From a bacterium (GTDB lineage Bacteria > Patescibacteriota > Saccharimonadia > Saccharimonadales > UBA4665), in contig JAJZWG010000013.1 in the NCBI GenBank assembly GCA_021846795.1, forward strand, positions 1 through 16,292: DNA of 16,292 bases, in the 5' to 3' direction. Below, one piece after another: positions 7,375 through 14,098 of this stretch (the first letter of the stretch is position 1; every line of letters starts with the position of its first letter). The position numbers and the translations under genes are program-made. The notes beneath the pieces were generated by a model. That model searched no databases. It saw nothing but the letters and a program-made list of their open reading frames with translations, and had not been told where the DNA came from.

Positions 7375-8376
7375 TTAAAATTTCGAGGGTCGATACCAAT
7401 CGGGTGAATTCCTTAAATAATTTTCTAACGCATCTTGATTTAATAAACCTGCCTGAGCACCAACATGCTGAACAACATTCATAGAATTAATTGGAGCTAA
7501 CTGTAATGCCATTTCTAATGAATTATTACGCATTAATGCCCAAACAAATGTTGATGCAAACGCATCGCCAGCACCTGTTCGATCAACTGGTGGCTTGGGG
7601 TCAGGATAAAGTGGCATTGAAAATCTTTCTGAACCATTAGAAGCATATGCACCGTTTGGACCATCAGTTACAACCACGATTTTTGGACCAAGGTCATGTA
7701 ATTTATTAATTAAATCATGAACATCTTCATGGTTACCTCCACCGACTGTCACAGCTTCTTCACGATTTAAAATTAAAACCTCACTCCTTTGATAAATTCT
7801 CTTAAGCCTTTCGCTACCAGCTTCCATTTGAAAAGTTCCAGGTTGAAAAGCTAATTTAACATCTGGATTTTGATCTAACCAATTTGAAATTTTATCATGA
7901 TAATCTATAGCATGTTGACTAACTGAACTTAAATAAATCCAAGCTGGCATTTCATTTTCATCAATATGAGGCCAAATATATTTATACTCTTCGTGTTTAA
8001 TTAAAATCGTACGATCATCCTTATACCATAAAACATAATGATAATTACTCTTTTTACCAGCGTTAATTCTAACAAATCGTGTATCTACATGTCTTACACC
8101 CAATGCTCGAATCATATCACGACCAAAATCATCATCACCAACATTAGTAATAAAACTACTGTTTAAGTTTAACTTTGCAAAAGCAACTGCTGCATTAGCT
8201 GCATTCCCTACCGATTCGATTACCTCAACATGATCATATGGTAATTTTGAACCATACAGCATACTTAAAAAACTACCTTCATCATTATTAACAATTGATG
8301 CTTCATCATCTTTTAATTTAATAAAAGCATCCGTTACAATGTCTCCGACCGATATTACATTAATTTTATTATCCAC
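7375..8376 (-). CDS. PfkB/ribokinase-family carbohydrate kinase
   Basis: A 333-residue ATP-dependent sugar kinase of the PfkB family. The N-terminal strand VISVGDIVTDAFIKL and the sugar-binding SVGNAANAAVAFAKL (about 56-69, normally GGxxxN) come first. The C-terminal signature DRTGAGDAFAST (265-276) carries the anion hole and the catalytic base Asp271. Family members phosphorylate ribose, fructose-1-phosphate, fructose-6-phosphate, tagatose-6-phosphate, nucleosides and others, and sequence alone does not settle which. Its place next to aldolase and transketolase makes a sugar phosphate of the glycolytic/pentose pathway the best guess, which would give this operon its phosphofructokinase-like step. 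It starts at GTG (8376) with AAGGAG eight bases upstream, and ends 3 bp before the 394-codon orphan. Confidence 0.9.
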   Translation of the reverse strand: MDNKINVISVGDIVTDAFIKLKDDEASIVNNDEGSFLSMLYGSKLPYDHVEVIESVGNAANAAVAFAKLNLNSSFITNVGDDDFGRDMIRALGVRHVDTRFVRINAGKKSNYHYVLWYKDDRTILIKHEEYKYIWPHIDENEMPAWIYLSSVSQHAIDYHDKISNWLDQNPDVKLAFQPGTFQMEAGSERLKRIYQRSEVLILNREEAVTVGGGNHEDVHDLINKLHDLGPKIVVVTDGPNGAYASNGSERFSMPLYPDPKPPVDRTGAGDAFASTFVWALMRNNSLEMALQLAPINSMNVVQHVGAQAGLLNQDALENYLRNSPDWYRPSKF

Positions 8377-8391
8377 CTGACTATCTCCTTT

Positions 8392-9315
8392 TTAATTATC
8401 TATATAAATTGCATGGCCTTTAGAATTAAAATCATCAATTTTACTTTCAACTACAGATTGAACGGCTGGAATAACTGATGTTGATAAAAGTTTAGCAACT
8501 GAATATTCATCTCGATGATCCTTTAATGCTTTTTCTAAAGTTGTTCTATAAACATATCGCATGTCTGAATTAATATTAATTTTACTAACACCAATCGCAA
8601 CAGCATCTCTAAAATAATGACCAGGGGTATCAGATCCTCCATGTAAACTAATATTACAGTCAATTACATTTCTAATTCTTTGCAATAACTCAAGATCAAG
8701 AATTTTTGGTACAGGATATTTGCCGTGTAAATTTCCTATAGCCGCCGCAAAAGTATCAATTCCAGTTGAAGAAACAAAATATTGAGCTTTTTCTGGGGTA
8801 GTAAAAGTTTTTTTAATTTCATTATAATCTATAGTTTCTAAGTGTAGATTAGAACTACCACCAAAATAATGTGGTTCACTTTCAACTAAAGCCCCCGTAA
8901 ATTTAGCATATTGAACAACCTCTTTAGTAGCCTCAATGATTTCTTGATCTGATGCTTCATGATTAGCTTGCGAAATATCGATATGAATAAATTCGAAACC
9001 AGCATCAACTCCCAATTTAGCGGCTTCGACCGATGGACTATGATCTAAATTAATATAGACCTCAACTTTATATTCTCTTTTTAAATCATCGACCATATCT
9101 CTAATTGCTTCTAAACCCAAATCATCAACTTCACCTTGAGAAACTTCAACCAAAACTGGGGCATTTTTATTCGAAGCTGCTCTTAAAACAGCTCTTAGAG
9201 TAATTTCATCATCTAAATTAAATGCTCCAAAAGCCCAATGTTCCTGACGTGCCTGCGCCATTCTTTCTCTAGCCCGTTGACAATTTAATTTAATTGACCG
9301 TAAACTTAATGACAT
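8392..9315 (-). CDS. fba: Class II (metal-dependent) fructose-bisphosphate aldolase family protein
   Basis: Cleaves or forms fructose 1,6-bisphosphate from DHAP and glyceraldehyde-3-phosphate using a divalent metal. The 307 residues show the TIM-barrel landmarks: GAFNLDDE near 30, the catalytic/metal pair Asp91-His92 in INLDHSPS, GFEFIHIDIS, the metal ligands His197 in GNLHGKYP and His225 in SLHGGSDT, and the phosphate-binding SKININSDMR. Some positions are unusual. The loop usually resembling ELGxxxGxED reads ESEPHYFGGSSN (145-156), and NxDTD is NINSDMR. The substrate may therefore not be fructose bisphosphate alone; tagatose- or sedoheptulose-bisphosphate are alternatives. The ATG at 9315 has AGAGG five bases upstream. 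It lies 2 bp after the transketolase C-half and 15 bp before pfkB. Confidence 0.9.
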   Translation of the reverse strand: MSLSLRSIKLNCQRARERMAQARQEHWAFGAFNLDDEITLRAVLRAASNKNAPVLVEVSQGEVDDLGLEAIRDMVDDLKREYKVEVYINLDHSPSVEAAKLGVDAGFEFIHIDISQANHEASDQEIIEATKEVVQYAKFTGALVESEPHYFGGSSNLHLETIDYNEIKKTFTTPEKAQYFVSSTGIDTFAAAIGNLHGKYPVPKILDLELLQRIRNVIDCNISLHGGSDTPGHYFRDAVAIGVSKININSDMRYVYRTTLEKALKDHRDEYSVAKLLSTSVIPAVQSVVESKIDDFNSKGHAIYIDN

Positions 9316-9317
9316 AA

Positions 9318-10292
9318 TTACCTCTTTATTTCTATTATTTTTTTAACAGCTTGGATTAAATTATCACTATTTAATCCGAAATAATTTAATAGTTCGTCTG
9401 GTTGACCAGATTCACCAAAACGATCATTAATACCCAGTCTAAAAATTGGTACAGGAAAAAAACTAGTCGATAGCTCACTAATCGCACCGCCCAAACCTCC
9501 ATTGACTTGACCTTCTTCAATCGTTATAGCTAATTTTGTTTTTTTTAGACTAGTTATAATTGTTTGCTGATCAAGTGGTTTAATTGTTGGTACATGAATA
9601 ACTTCACAGCTAATTCCCTCTGATAATAATTGATCGCTGGCCAATAATGCTTGAAATGTCATGGAACCCGTTGCAATAATTGAAACATCATAACCTTCAC
9701 GATAAATATAAGCAGGACCAATTTCAAAAGGCGTTAAACTAGTTGTAAATACAGCCGTAGCTTCACGAGCTAATCTTAAATAATTTGGTCGACTATCGTT
9801 AGCCATTTTAAAAGTAGCTTTTTCGGCTTCTAAACTATCGCCAGGAGCAATAACTACCATATTTGGTAATGCTCTCATTAAAATAATATCTTCTAACATT
9901 TGATGAGTAGCCCCATCTGGTCCGACACTAACACCGGCATGAGATCCGACAATTTTAACAGAACGATTATTTAAACAAATTGTGGTTCTTATTTGTTCAT
10001 AATTTCTACCAGGGCTAAAAGCAGCATAACTTGAAATGTATGGTATTTTGCCGCCAGCCGCTAAACCAGAACCCACTGTAGCTAAATTCTGTTCAGCTAC
10101 ACCAATTTCAAAAAAACGATTTGGAAACGCTTTTGCAAAATCTAACATTTGAGTTGATTCAGTTAAATCAGCGCAACACGCTACCACTTGCTGATTCATT
10201 TGACCAAGCTTTAATAAACCTCGACCAAAACCTTTTCTGATTGGTTCTTTTTGATAACCTTTTTGATAATCAACTAAATTAACTTTTACCAT
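9318..10292 (-). CDS. Transketolase, C-terminal (pyrimidine-binding and C) half
   Basis: With the N-half encoded just upstream, it forms a two-subunit transketolase, which moves two-carbon units between ketose and aldose phosphates using thiamine diphosphate. The 324 residues start with the pyrimidine-binding domain: CCADLTEST, then FFEIGVAEQNLATVGSGLA with Glu67, the conserved residue that activates the cofactor, then SHAGVSVGPDGATHQ and LPNMVVIAPGDS. The C-terminal domain (about 190-324) includes SIIATGSM, IEEGQVNGGLGGA and the GINDRFGESGQPDELL segment typical of the family. The ATG at 10292 has AAAAGG five bases upstream. Its first 14 bases overlap the end of the membrane-protein gene. A DXS-type enzyme is excluded by the separate, transketolase-like N-half. 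Confidence 0.94.
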   Translation of the reverse strand: MVKVNLVDYQKGYQKEPIRKGFGRGLLKLGQMNQQVVACCADLTESTQMLDFAKAFPNRFFEIGVAEQNLATVGSGLAAGGKIPYISSYAAFSPGRNYEQIRTTICLNNRSVKIVGSHAGVSVGPDGATHQMLEDIILMRALPNMVVIAPGDSLEAEKATFKMANDSRPNYLRLAREATAVFTTSLTPFEIGPAYIYREGYDVSIIATGSMTFQALLASDQLLSEGISCEVIHVPTIKPLDQQTIITSLKKTKLAITIEEGQVNGGLGGAISELSTSFFPVPIFRLGINDRFGESGQPDELLNYFGLNSDNLIQAVKKIIEIKR

Positions 10293-10575
10293 AACGACCT
10301 TTTTTTCTGAAACTTATTATAAACCAATAGAAGACAGTAATACAAAACGTTAATGCTAATATAAACATAAAAAAAATCATGACATCCCCAAAACCAACTG
10401 ATGTTTTACCGCAAGCTTTAACACTTAAATCAGTATTATTAACTGAACATGATTCAAAACTAATTACATCCCTATAAAAAACCAAACCTGTTAAATAAAC
10501 AAACAATAAACTGATAACAAAAACAGTTATTTTTAAAAACAACAAAAAAACTTTCCTATAAATGTTCACTATCAA
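10279..10575 (-). CDS. Small two-helix membrane protein lying between the transketolase halves
   Basis: A 98-residue protein with two hydrophobic segments (about 10-34 and 63-86) joined by a short loop, and basic ends (YRKVF at the N-terminus, RKKGRYGKS at the C-terminus). This predicts both termini in the cytoplasm and the loop outside. The loop has Cys43 and Cys55, which could pair. I do not recognise the family. The frame overlaps the end of the transketolase N-half by 20 bp and the start of the C-half by 14 bp, so it is held tightly in the operon. The start is TTG at 10575, preceded by AAGGA at four bases. A GTG two codons further (10569) is an alternative at ten bases. Intact frame, membrane pattern and tight overlaps support a real gene. 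Confidence 0.75.
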   Translation of the reverse strand: MIVNIYRKVFLLFLKITVFVISLLFVYLTGLVFYRDVISFESCSVNNTDLSVKACGKTSVGFGDVMIFFMFILALTFCITVFYWFIISFRKKGRYGKS

Positions 10576-11416
10576 TTTTTCCTTTTAGAGTGCGAAGTTC
10601 ATGCAATGCTTTTGTGGCTTGTTCATGATTTGGCGGACTACCATGCCAAGCAAAATCTTGTTCCATAAAATCAACACCCTTACCAGGAATCGTATGAGCA
10701 ATAATAACTGTTGGTTTTTCAATAATTGCTTTTGAAAGATGAAAAGCATCAATTAGATCTTCTAAATTATTACCATCAACTTCAATAACATGCCAACCAA
10801 ATGCCAACCATTTAGCCTTCAAATCCTCTAATGGCATAACATCTTCAGTTCTACCATCAATTTGAATATTATTTCGATCGACAACTGCTACCAGATTATT
10901 GATTTTATATCTTGGTATAAACATAGCCGCCTCCCAAACATTACCCTCATCTAATTCACCATCCCCCATAACAACATAAATACGCCGTTTTTCTTGGTTA
11001 TCTAATCTAAACGCTAAAGCCAAACCAGCAGCTTGACTTAAGCCACAACCCAACGGACCAGATGTTGATTCCAAACCAGGTAATCTCATTCGTTCTGGAT
11101 GGCCTTGCAGTCGTGTACCAAATTGTCTAAGTGTTTGTAGTTCATGACGATCAAAATAACCAATATGGGCCATGGTAGCATAACGAACCGGTACACAATG
11201 ACCATTACTTTGTATTAATATATCTCTCTCCAACCAATTAGGCTGACTGGGTCGGTGATTTAATATAACATAATAAAGAGAAACATAAATTTCAACTTCA
11301 CCCAATGGACCCGCACTATGTCCACTACCAGCGTGTTCTAACATCTTAATAATATCTTGTCTAATCTCGTTAGAAATTAATTCTAATTCGTGAATTGAAT
11401 AATTTTGCATTTTCAT
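10556..11416 (-). CDS. Transketolase, N-terminal (thiamine diphosphate-binding) half
   Basis: Holds the diphosphate-binding domain of the split transketolase. The 286 residues contain the conserved GSGHSAGPLG (His33), SNGHCVPVRYA, LQGHPERM (His106), STSGPLGCGLSQAAG and the thiamine-binding motif from GDGELDEGNVWEA (151-163) to VVDRNN (168-173), then a conserved HTIPGKGVDFME near 245. Substrates are fructose-6-P, sedoheptulose-7-P, xylulose-5-P, ribose-5-P, erythrose-4-P and glyceraldehyde-3-P. The listed ATG forms an ATGA overlap with the rpe TGA. An ATG two codons later (11410) sits at a better distance from AGG (11417-11419), so the true protein may begin at MQNYS. The partner half follows after the overlapping membrane gene, an uncommon split by an unrelated frame. 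Confidence 0.94.
   Translation of the reverse strand: MKMQNYSIHELELISNEIRQDIIKMLEHAGSGHSAGPLGEVEIYVSLYYVILNHRPSQPNWLERDILIQSNGHCVPVRYATMAHIGYFDRHELQTLRQFGTRLQGHPERMRLPGLESTSGPLGCGLSQAAGLALAFRLDNQEKRRIYVVMGDGELDEGNVWEAAMFIPRYKINNLVAVVDRNNIQIDGRTEDVMPLEDLKAKWLAFGWHVIEVDGNNLEDLIDAFHLSKAIIEKPTVIIAHTIPGKGVDFMEQDFAWHGSPPNHEQATKALHELRTLKGKIDSEHL
10580..10584 (-). promoter_or_regulatory. Ribosome binding site for the two-helix membrane gene (TTG start)
   Basis: AAGGA on the minus strand, inside the 3' end of the transketolase N-half and four bases before the TTG at 10575. It supports translation of this frame from an unusual start codon. A GTG at 10569 would be ten bases away and cannot be excluded. 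Confidence 0.5.
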
Positions 11417-12045
11417 CCTATTAATGATTTTAGTTTATCATAAGCAGTTTGTGGATGACTAGAAGAACTTATAAAAGAACCAACATTCAAAATATTAACA
11501 CCACCATTAACTAAATCTAAAACATTATTATCATTAATGCCACCGTCCCAGCCTATTTCAACGTCTGGATGCTGGAGTAAAGTCTTTTTAACTTTGCTTA
11601 ATAAGCTTAAATCAGTTTGATTGCTGTGTCCCCCTAATATACCAGCAAATACCATAACCTGATCAAAACTATTCATAATTTGATAACCATACTCAATCGG
11701 TGTTTCTTGTAAAAAGGCTAAACCAGAAAAAATATTATGTTTATGTAGCATAGCCGAAAAATACATATGATCAACTTCCGCCTCGTTATGTATAATCACT
11801 GAATAAGGTTGAAGTTGAATAATTTTGGTTAAATAATCAAAGGGTTTACTAACCATTAAATGTAGGTCTACTTGACAATGACTTGGAAATTGATTTACAT
11901 CATTTAAATTAAAAGATTTTATATTAGTAAAATTTCCATCCATAACATCTAAATGAACACGTTTTGATAAACTTAAACTATTTACTAATTGATTAAAATA
12001 ATCATTTAAATTATAGGCAGTAATAGTAGGACAAATAATTGCCAT
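11413..12045 (-). CDS. rpe: Ribulose-phosphate 3-epimerase
   Basis: Interconverts ribulose-5-P and xylulose-5-P, feeding transketolase. The 210-residue TIM-barrel protein keeps the metal ligands and acid/base residues: His31 and Asp33 in VHLDVMDGNF, His62 in DLHLMVSKP and Asp167 in GWDGGI. It is a divergent member. The usual PSILSAD opening is CPTITAY, the loop normally written NPxT is LQETP, and the conserved V-x-PGFGGQ reads VFAGILGGH (132-140). The phosphate-binding part is thus altered while the catalytic core is kept. The ATG follows the rpiB stop by 4 bp without a good Shine-Dalgarno sequence. The gene ends in TGA overlapping the next ATG. Functional assignment is strong because rpiB and transketolase are adjacent. 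Confidence 0.9.
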   Translation of the reverse strand: MAIICPTITAYNLNDYFNQLVNSLSLSKRVHLDVMDGNFTNIKSFNLNDVNQFPSHCQVDLHLMVSKPFDYLTKIIQLQPYSVIIHNEAEVDHMYFSAMLHKHNIFSGLAFLQETPIEYGYQIMNSFDQVMVFAGILGGHSNQTDLSLLSKVKKTLLQHPDVEIGWDGGINDNNVLDLVNGGVNILNVGSFISSSSHPQTAYDKLKSLIG

Positions 12046-12049
12046 GAAA

Positions 12050-12496
12050 TTAACCCAACTGATCTAATTCACTCAAACGTCGAATATATCTAGGGGCAGC
12101 CGCAAATGGTGTTATTAACCAAACATCAATAATTCTCTTAATTTCATTTAAATCTACTTCATCGGCTGCTAAACAAAGTACATTCGAATCATCATCATTA
12201 CGAACACTACGAGCTTGGTTAACAGATGAACAAAGACTAGCTCTTATACCTTTAAATCGATTCGCTGCCATACACATACCTTGACCACTTCCACAAATTA
12301 AAATACCACGAGAATCTAAATCACTAGAAGCTCGTATCTGGTTAACTACCCGAGCAGCAAATTGTGGAAAATCATCACGATTATCTAAATGTTGATTACC
12401 TTCATCTACATACTGAATGTTTTTGGATTTTAAATAATCAGCAATAATATTTTTTAAATCAAAACCTCGATGATCAGAACCCAAAAAAATTATCAT
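12050..12496 (-). CDS. rpiB: Ribose-5-phosphate isomerase B (RpiB/LacAB family)
   Basis: Isomerises ribose-5-P and ribulose-5-P. The 148-residue protein has the family opening GSDHRGFDLK (Asp8, His9) and the catalytic Cys68 in ILICGSGQGMCMAAN, which replaces the common CGTGIG. It also has GIRASLC and a VLCLAADEV segment. The usual ARxHNDANVL reads RNDDDSNVL, so the conserved His that helps open the sugar ring is Asp101 here. This places it away from the best-studied E. coli type, and a LacAB-like substrate (galactose-6-P or allose-6-P) cannot be ruled out. Adjacent rpe and transketolase favour the pentose role. It starts 3 bp after the gapA stop, has no clear ribosome binding site, and is probably coupled. 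Confidence 0.9.
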   Translation of the reverse strand: MIIFLGSDHRGFDLKNIIADYLKSKNIQYVDEGNQHLDNRDDFPQFAARVVNQIRASSDLDSRGILICGSGQGMCMAANRFKGIRASLCSSVNQARSVRNDDDSNVLCLAADEVDLNEIKRIIDVWLITPFAAAPRYIRRLSELDQLG

Positions 12497-12499
12497 AAC

Positions 12500-13534
12500 T
12501 TATTCGTGATCATGTTGTTCATTTTGATGTAAAATTCGACCAATATCGGCAGTAACTTCTACTAACCGATTAGAATAACCCCATTCGTTATCGTACCAAG
12601 CTATAATTTTGACTAAATTACCGCCGACTACATTAGTCAATCGAAGATCAACTATTGCCGAATGTGAATTACCAATAAAATCTGAACTAACTAATTCTTC
12701 ATCAGTCACTGTTAAAATCCCTTGATAAAATGGTTCACTAGCAGCTTTTTTAAAAGCGTCATTAACTTCATCAACAGTTACATTCTTTTTAGTTAAAATA
12801 ACTAAATCACTTAAAGAAACAACCGGGGTAGGTACTCGGACACTTAATCCACCAAAAATACCTTCAAGAGCAGGTAAAGCTTTAGCGGCAGCAATAGATG
12901 CACCAGTTGTCGTTGGAACAATATTTTCTGCAGCACTTCTAGCCTCTCGTAAATCTTTAGCCGGAGCATCTTGTAATTTCTGCGAAGCAGTATAACTATG
13001 AACAGTCGTCATCATTGCTTTATCAATGCCAAAATTAGCTTCAATAACCGCAGCTACTGGTGTTATACAATTAGTAGTACAAGAAGCATTGGAAATTACC
13101 TCGGTGGAATGATTTAGATTATCATCATTAACTCCCAATACAATCGTGTCGGCTCCATCACCTTTAGCGGGGGCTGAAATAACAACTCTTTTCGCACCAG
13201 CATCAATATGAGCTCTAGCTTTAGCTGGGTCAACAAAAAAACCAGTTGATTCTATAACTACATCAACACCTAAATCTCTCCAAGGTAAATTAGATGGATC
13301 CATTTCAGCTAAAACACGTATTTTTTGATCATTTATGATAATATTTTCATTATCAAAACCTACATCATATTGATAATTACCATAATTACTATCATGTTTT
13401 AATAAATGAGCCAAAGTTTTTGTATCTGTTAAATCATTAATGGCTACAATTTTAACATCATTACGTTCAAAAGCTATTTTAAATGCATTACGACCAATTC
13501 TACCAAAACCATTGATACCGATTAAAGTTTTCAA
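12500..13534 (-). CDS. gapA: Glyceraldehyde-3-phosphate dehydrogenase, type I
   Basis: Oxidises glyceraldehyde-3-P to 1,3-bisphosphoglycerate with NAD+. The 344 residues show GINGFGRIGR at 7-16, Asp34 in AINDLTD (a residue favouring NAD over NADP), the active-site Cys152 in SNASCTTNCITP, His179 in TTVHSYTA, PTTTGAS near 207-213, and the C-terminal WYDNEWGYSNRL. The start is TTG at 13534, chosen because the protein then begins MKTLIGINGFGR like its relatives and because GGAGG lies four bases upstream. It is the first gene of the 13.5-kb minus-strand operon and faces a divergent promoter region. The histidine-rich end (QHDHE) is a small oddity without known meaning. Confidence 0.98.
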   Translation of the reverse strand: MKTLIGINGFGRIGRNAFKIAFERNDVKIVAINDLTDTKTLAHLLKHDSNYGNYQYDVGFDNENIIINDQKIRVLAEMDPSNLPWRDLGVDVVIESTGFFVDPAKARAHIDAGAKRVVISAPAKGDGADTIVLGVNDDNLNHSTEVISNASCTTNCITPVAAVIEANFGIDKAMMTTVHSYTASQKLQDAPAKDLREARSAAENIVPTTTGASIAAAKALPALEGIFGGLSVRVPTPVVSLSDLVILTKKNVTVDEVNDAFKKAASEPFYQGILTVTDEELVSSDFIGNSHSAIVDLRLTNVVGGNLVKIIAWYDNEWGYSNRLVEVTADIGRILHQNEQHDHE

Positions 13535-13543
13535 ATTACCTCC
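13532..13543 (-). promoter_or_regulatory. Strong ribosome binding site fixing the TTG start of gapA
   Basis: On the minus strand the sequence is GGAGG, four bases, then TTG. This is the strongest Shine-Dalgarno match in the window and settles the uncommon start codon of gapA. Confidence 0.85.
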
Positions 13544-13569
13544 TTTTTTATTTTCTTGATAATGTTTAT

Positions 13570-13625
13570 GTTTATATTTTAAAAAAAATAAGTTAATAAA
13601 GCAAACTGACTAATTTAATTGACAA
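13570..13625 (-). promoter_or_regulatory. Putative operon promoter(s) upstream of gapA
   Basis: Two overlapping options on the minus strand. First, a -35 TTGTCA (13625-13620) with, at 19 bp, TTTATT (13600-13595) preceded by TGC, an extended -10. Second, a TATAAA (13576-13571) with a poor -35, giving a leader of about 30 nt that ends in the strong GGAGG. I cannot choose between them. The first shares its -35 bases with the promoter of the divergent 93-codon gene. Confidence 0.4.
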
Positions 13626-13650
13626 TGATTAAAAAATATATTTAGATAAT
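13619..13650 (+). promoter_or_regulatory. Putative promoter of the 93-codon gene
   Basis: A perfect -35 TTGACA at 13619-13624 and a GATAAT -10 at 13645-13650. The 20-bp spacing is longer than the ideal 17, so this is moderate. The predicted leader of about 65 nt contains an imperfect inverted repeat (13666-13685, arms GAACTTT and AAAGTAC around a six-base loop) before the ribosome binding site AAAGGGA at 13708-13714. Confidence 0.4.
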
Positions 13651-13665
13651 ATTACTTTATTGAGT

Positions 13666-13685
13666 GAACTTTTACTCTAAAGTAC
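13666..13685. repeat. Imperfect inverted repeat in the leader of the 93-codon gene
   Basis: Arms 13666-13672 (GAACTTT) and 13679-13685 (AAAGTAC) pair at six of seven positions around TACTCT. It lies between the predicted promoter and the ribosome binding site, where an operator or small mRNA hairpin would act. Short and AT-rich, so chance is possible. Confidence 0.3.
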
Positions 13686-13719
13686 CTTAACATCCAGATA
13701 GAAAAATAAAGGGAAAGAA

Positions 13720-14001
13720 ATGTCTAATAATATTAGTTTTAGTTTTGTTGAAAATGCACCCAATCAATTAAAAGTAACTATCAGAAAAGATTTATCTAAT
13801 CAAACCATAACGTCCATCGAAAAAGGACTTAACTCTATTAATTTTCGAACTCTGTATACAGGTTTTGATATAGGACATGAATTTAGAGTAACAATAAACT
13901 TTAATCGACCGATTAATGATATTAATAAGATTCAAAATAAAATCTTTTCAATTATTGATCCCGAGTCAGTTCATTTAGCTAAAATCATCAATTTTAAATA
14001 G
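13720..14001 (+). CDS. Small orphan protein of unknown function (93 residues)
   Basis: A soluble-looking 93-residue protein with no signal peptide, membrane segment or cysteine. Alternating hydrophobic stretches (ISFSFVE, QLKVTIRK, HEFRVTINFN) and two amphipathic parts (ITSIEKGLNSI, INKIQNKIFSII) suggest a small mixed alpha/beta fold, but I do not recognise the family. Translation is well supported: AAAGGGA lies five bases before the ATG, and a TTGACA-containing promoter lies further upstream. It is transcribed divergently from gapA, with a separate leader, and converges on ppa. The neighbourhood does not reveal a role. Confidence 0.7.
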   Translation: MSNNISFSFVENAPNQLKVTIRKDLSNQTITSIEKGLNSINFRTLYTGFDIGHEFRVTINFNRPINDINKIQNKIFSIIDPESVHLAKIINFK

Positions 14002-14008
14002 ACAATAA

Positions 14009-14071
14009 TGAGAGTAACAAGCTCACCCCGTAAAAATCTTTTTTAATTTTTCTATCTGCTTGTTATTCTCT
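14009..14071. terminator. Inverted repeat between convergent genes, possible bidirectional terminator
   Basis: Arms 14010-14022 (starting GAGAGTAACAAGC) and 14058-14070 (GCTTGTTATTCTC) form a 13-bp stem with one G-U pair around a 35-nt loop. Within the loop, AAAAAT (14032-14037) and ATTTTT (14046-14051) can pair as well. It lies exactly between the ends of the 93-codon gene and ppa and includes the second base of the ppa stop codon. No clean U-tract follows the outer stem on either strand, so terminator function is only probable from position. Confidence 0.4.
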
Positions 14072-14098
14072 AACGTTGTTTTGATAAAAATCTTTTTT
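14031..14098. repeat. Pair of 14-bp direct repeats, TAAAAATCTTTTTT
   Basis: Exact copies at 14031-14044 and 14085-14098. The first is in the loop of the convergent inverted repeat; the second encodes the last codons of ppa (KRFLSKQR region). They may mark a small past duplication. Low complexity limits significance. Confidence 0.35.

Noticed and set aside
1869..11415. UGA recoded as glycine, as in some CPR phyla
   Set aside because: GatA and Rpe end at TGA exactly where the family ends, with ATGA overlaps to the next genes, and glycines are encoded by GGN.
13535..13719. A riboswitch or small RNA gene in the gapA leader
   Set aside because: The stretch is almost all A and T, and no conserved riboswitch core or stable GC-containing fold is visible; the promoters account for what can be seen.
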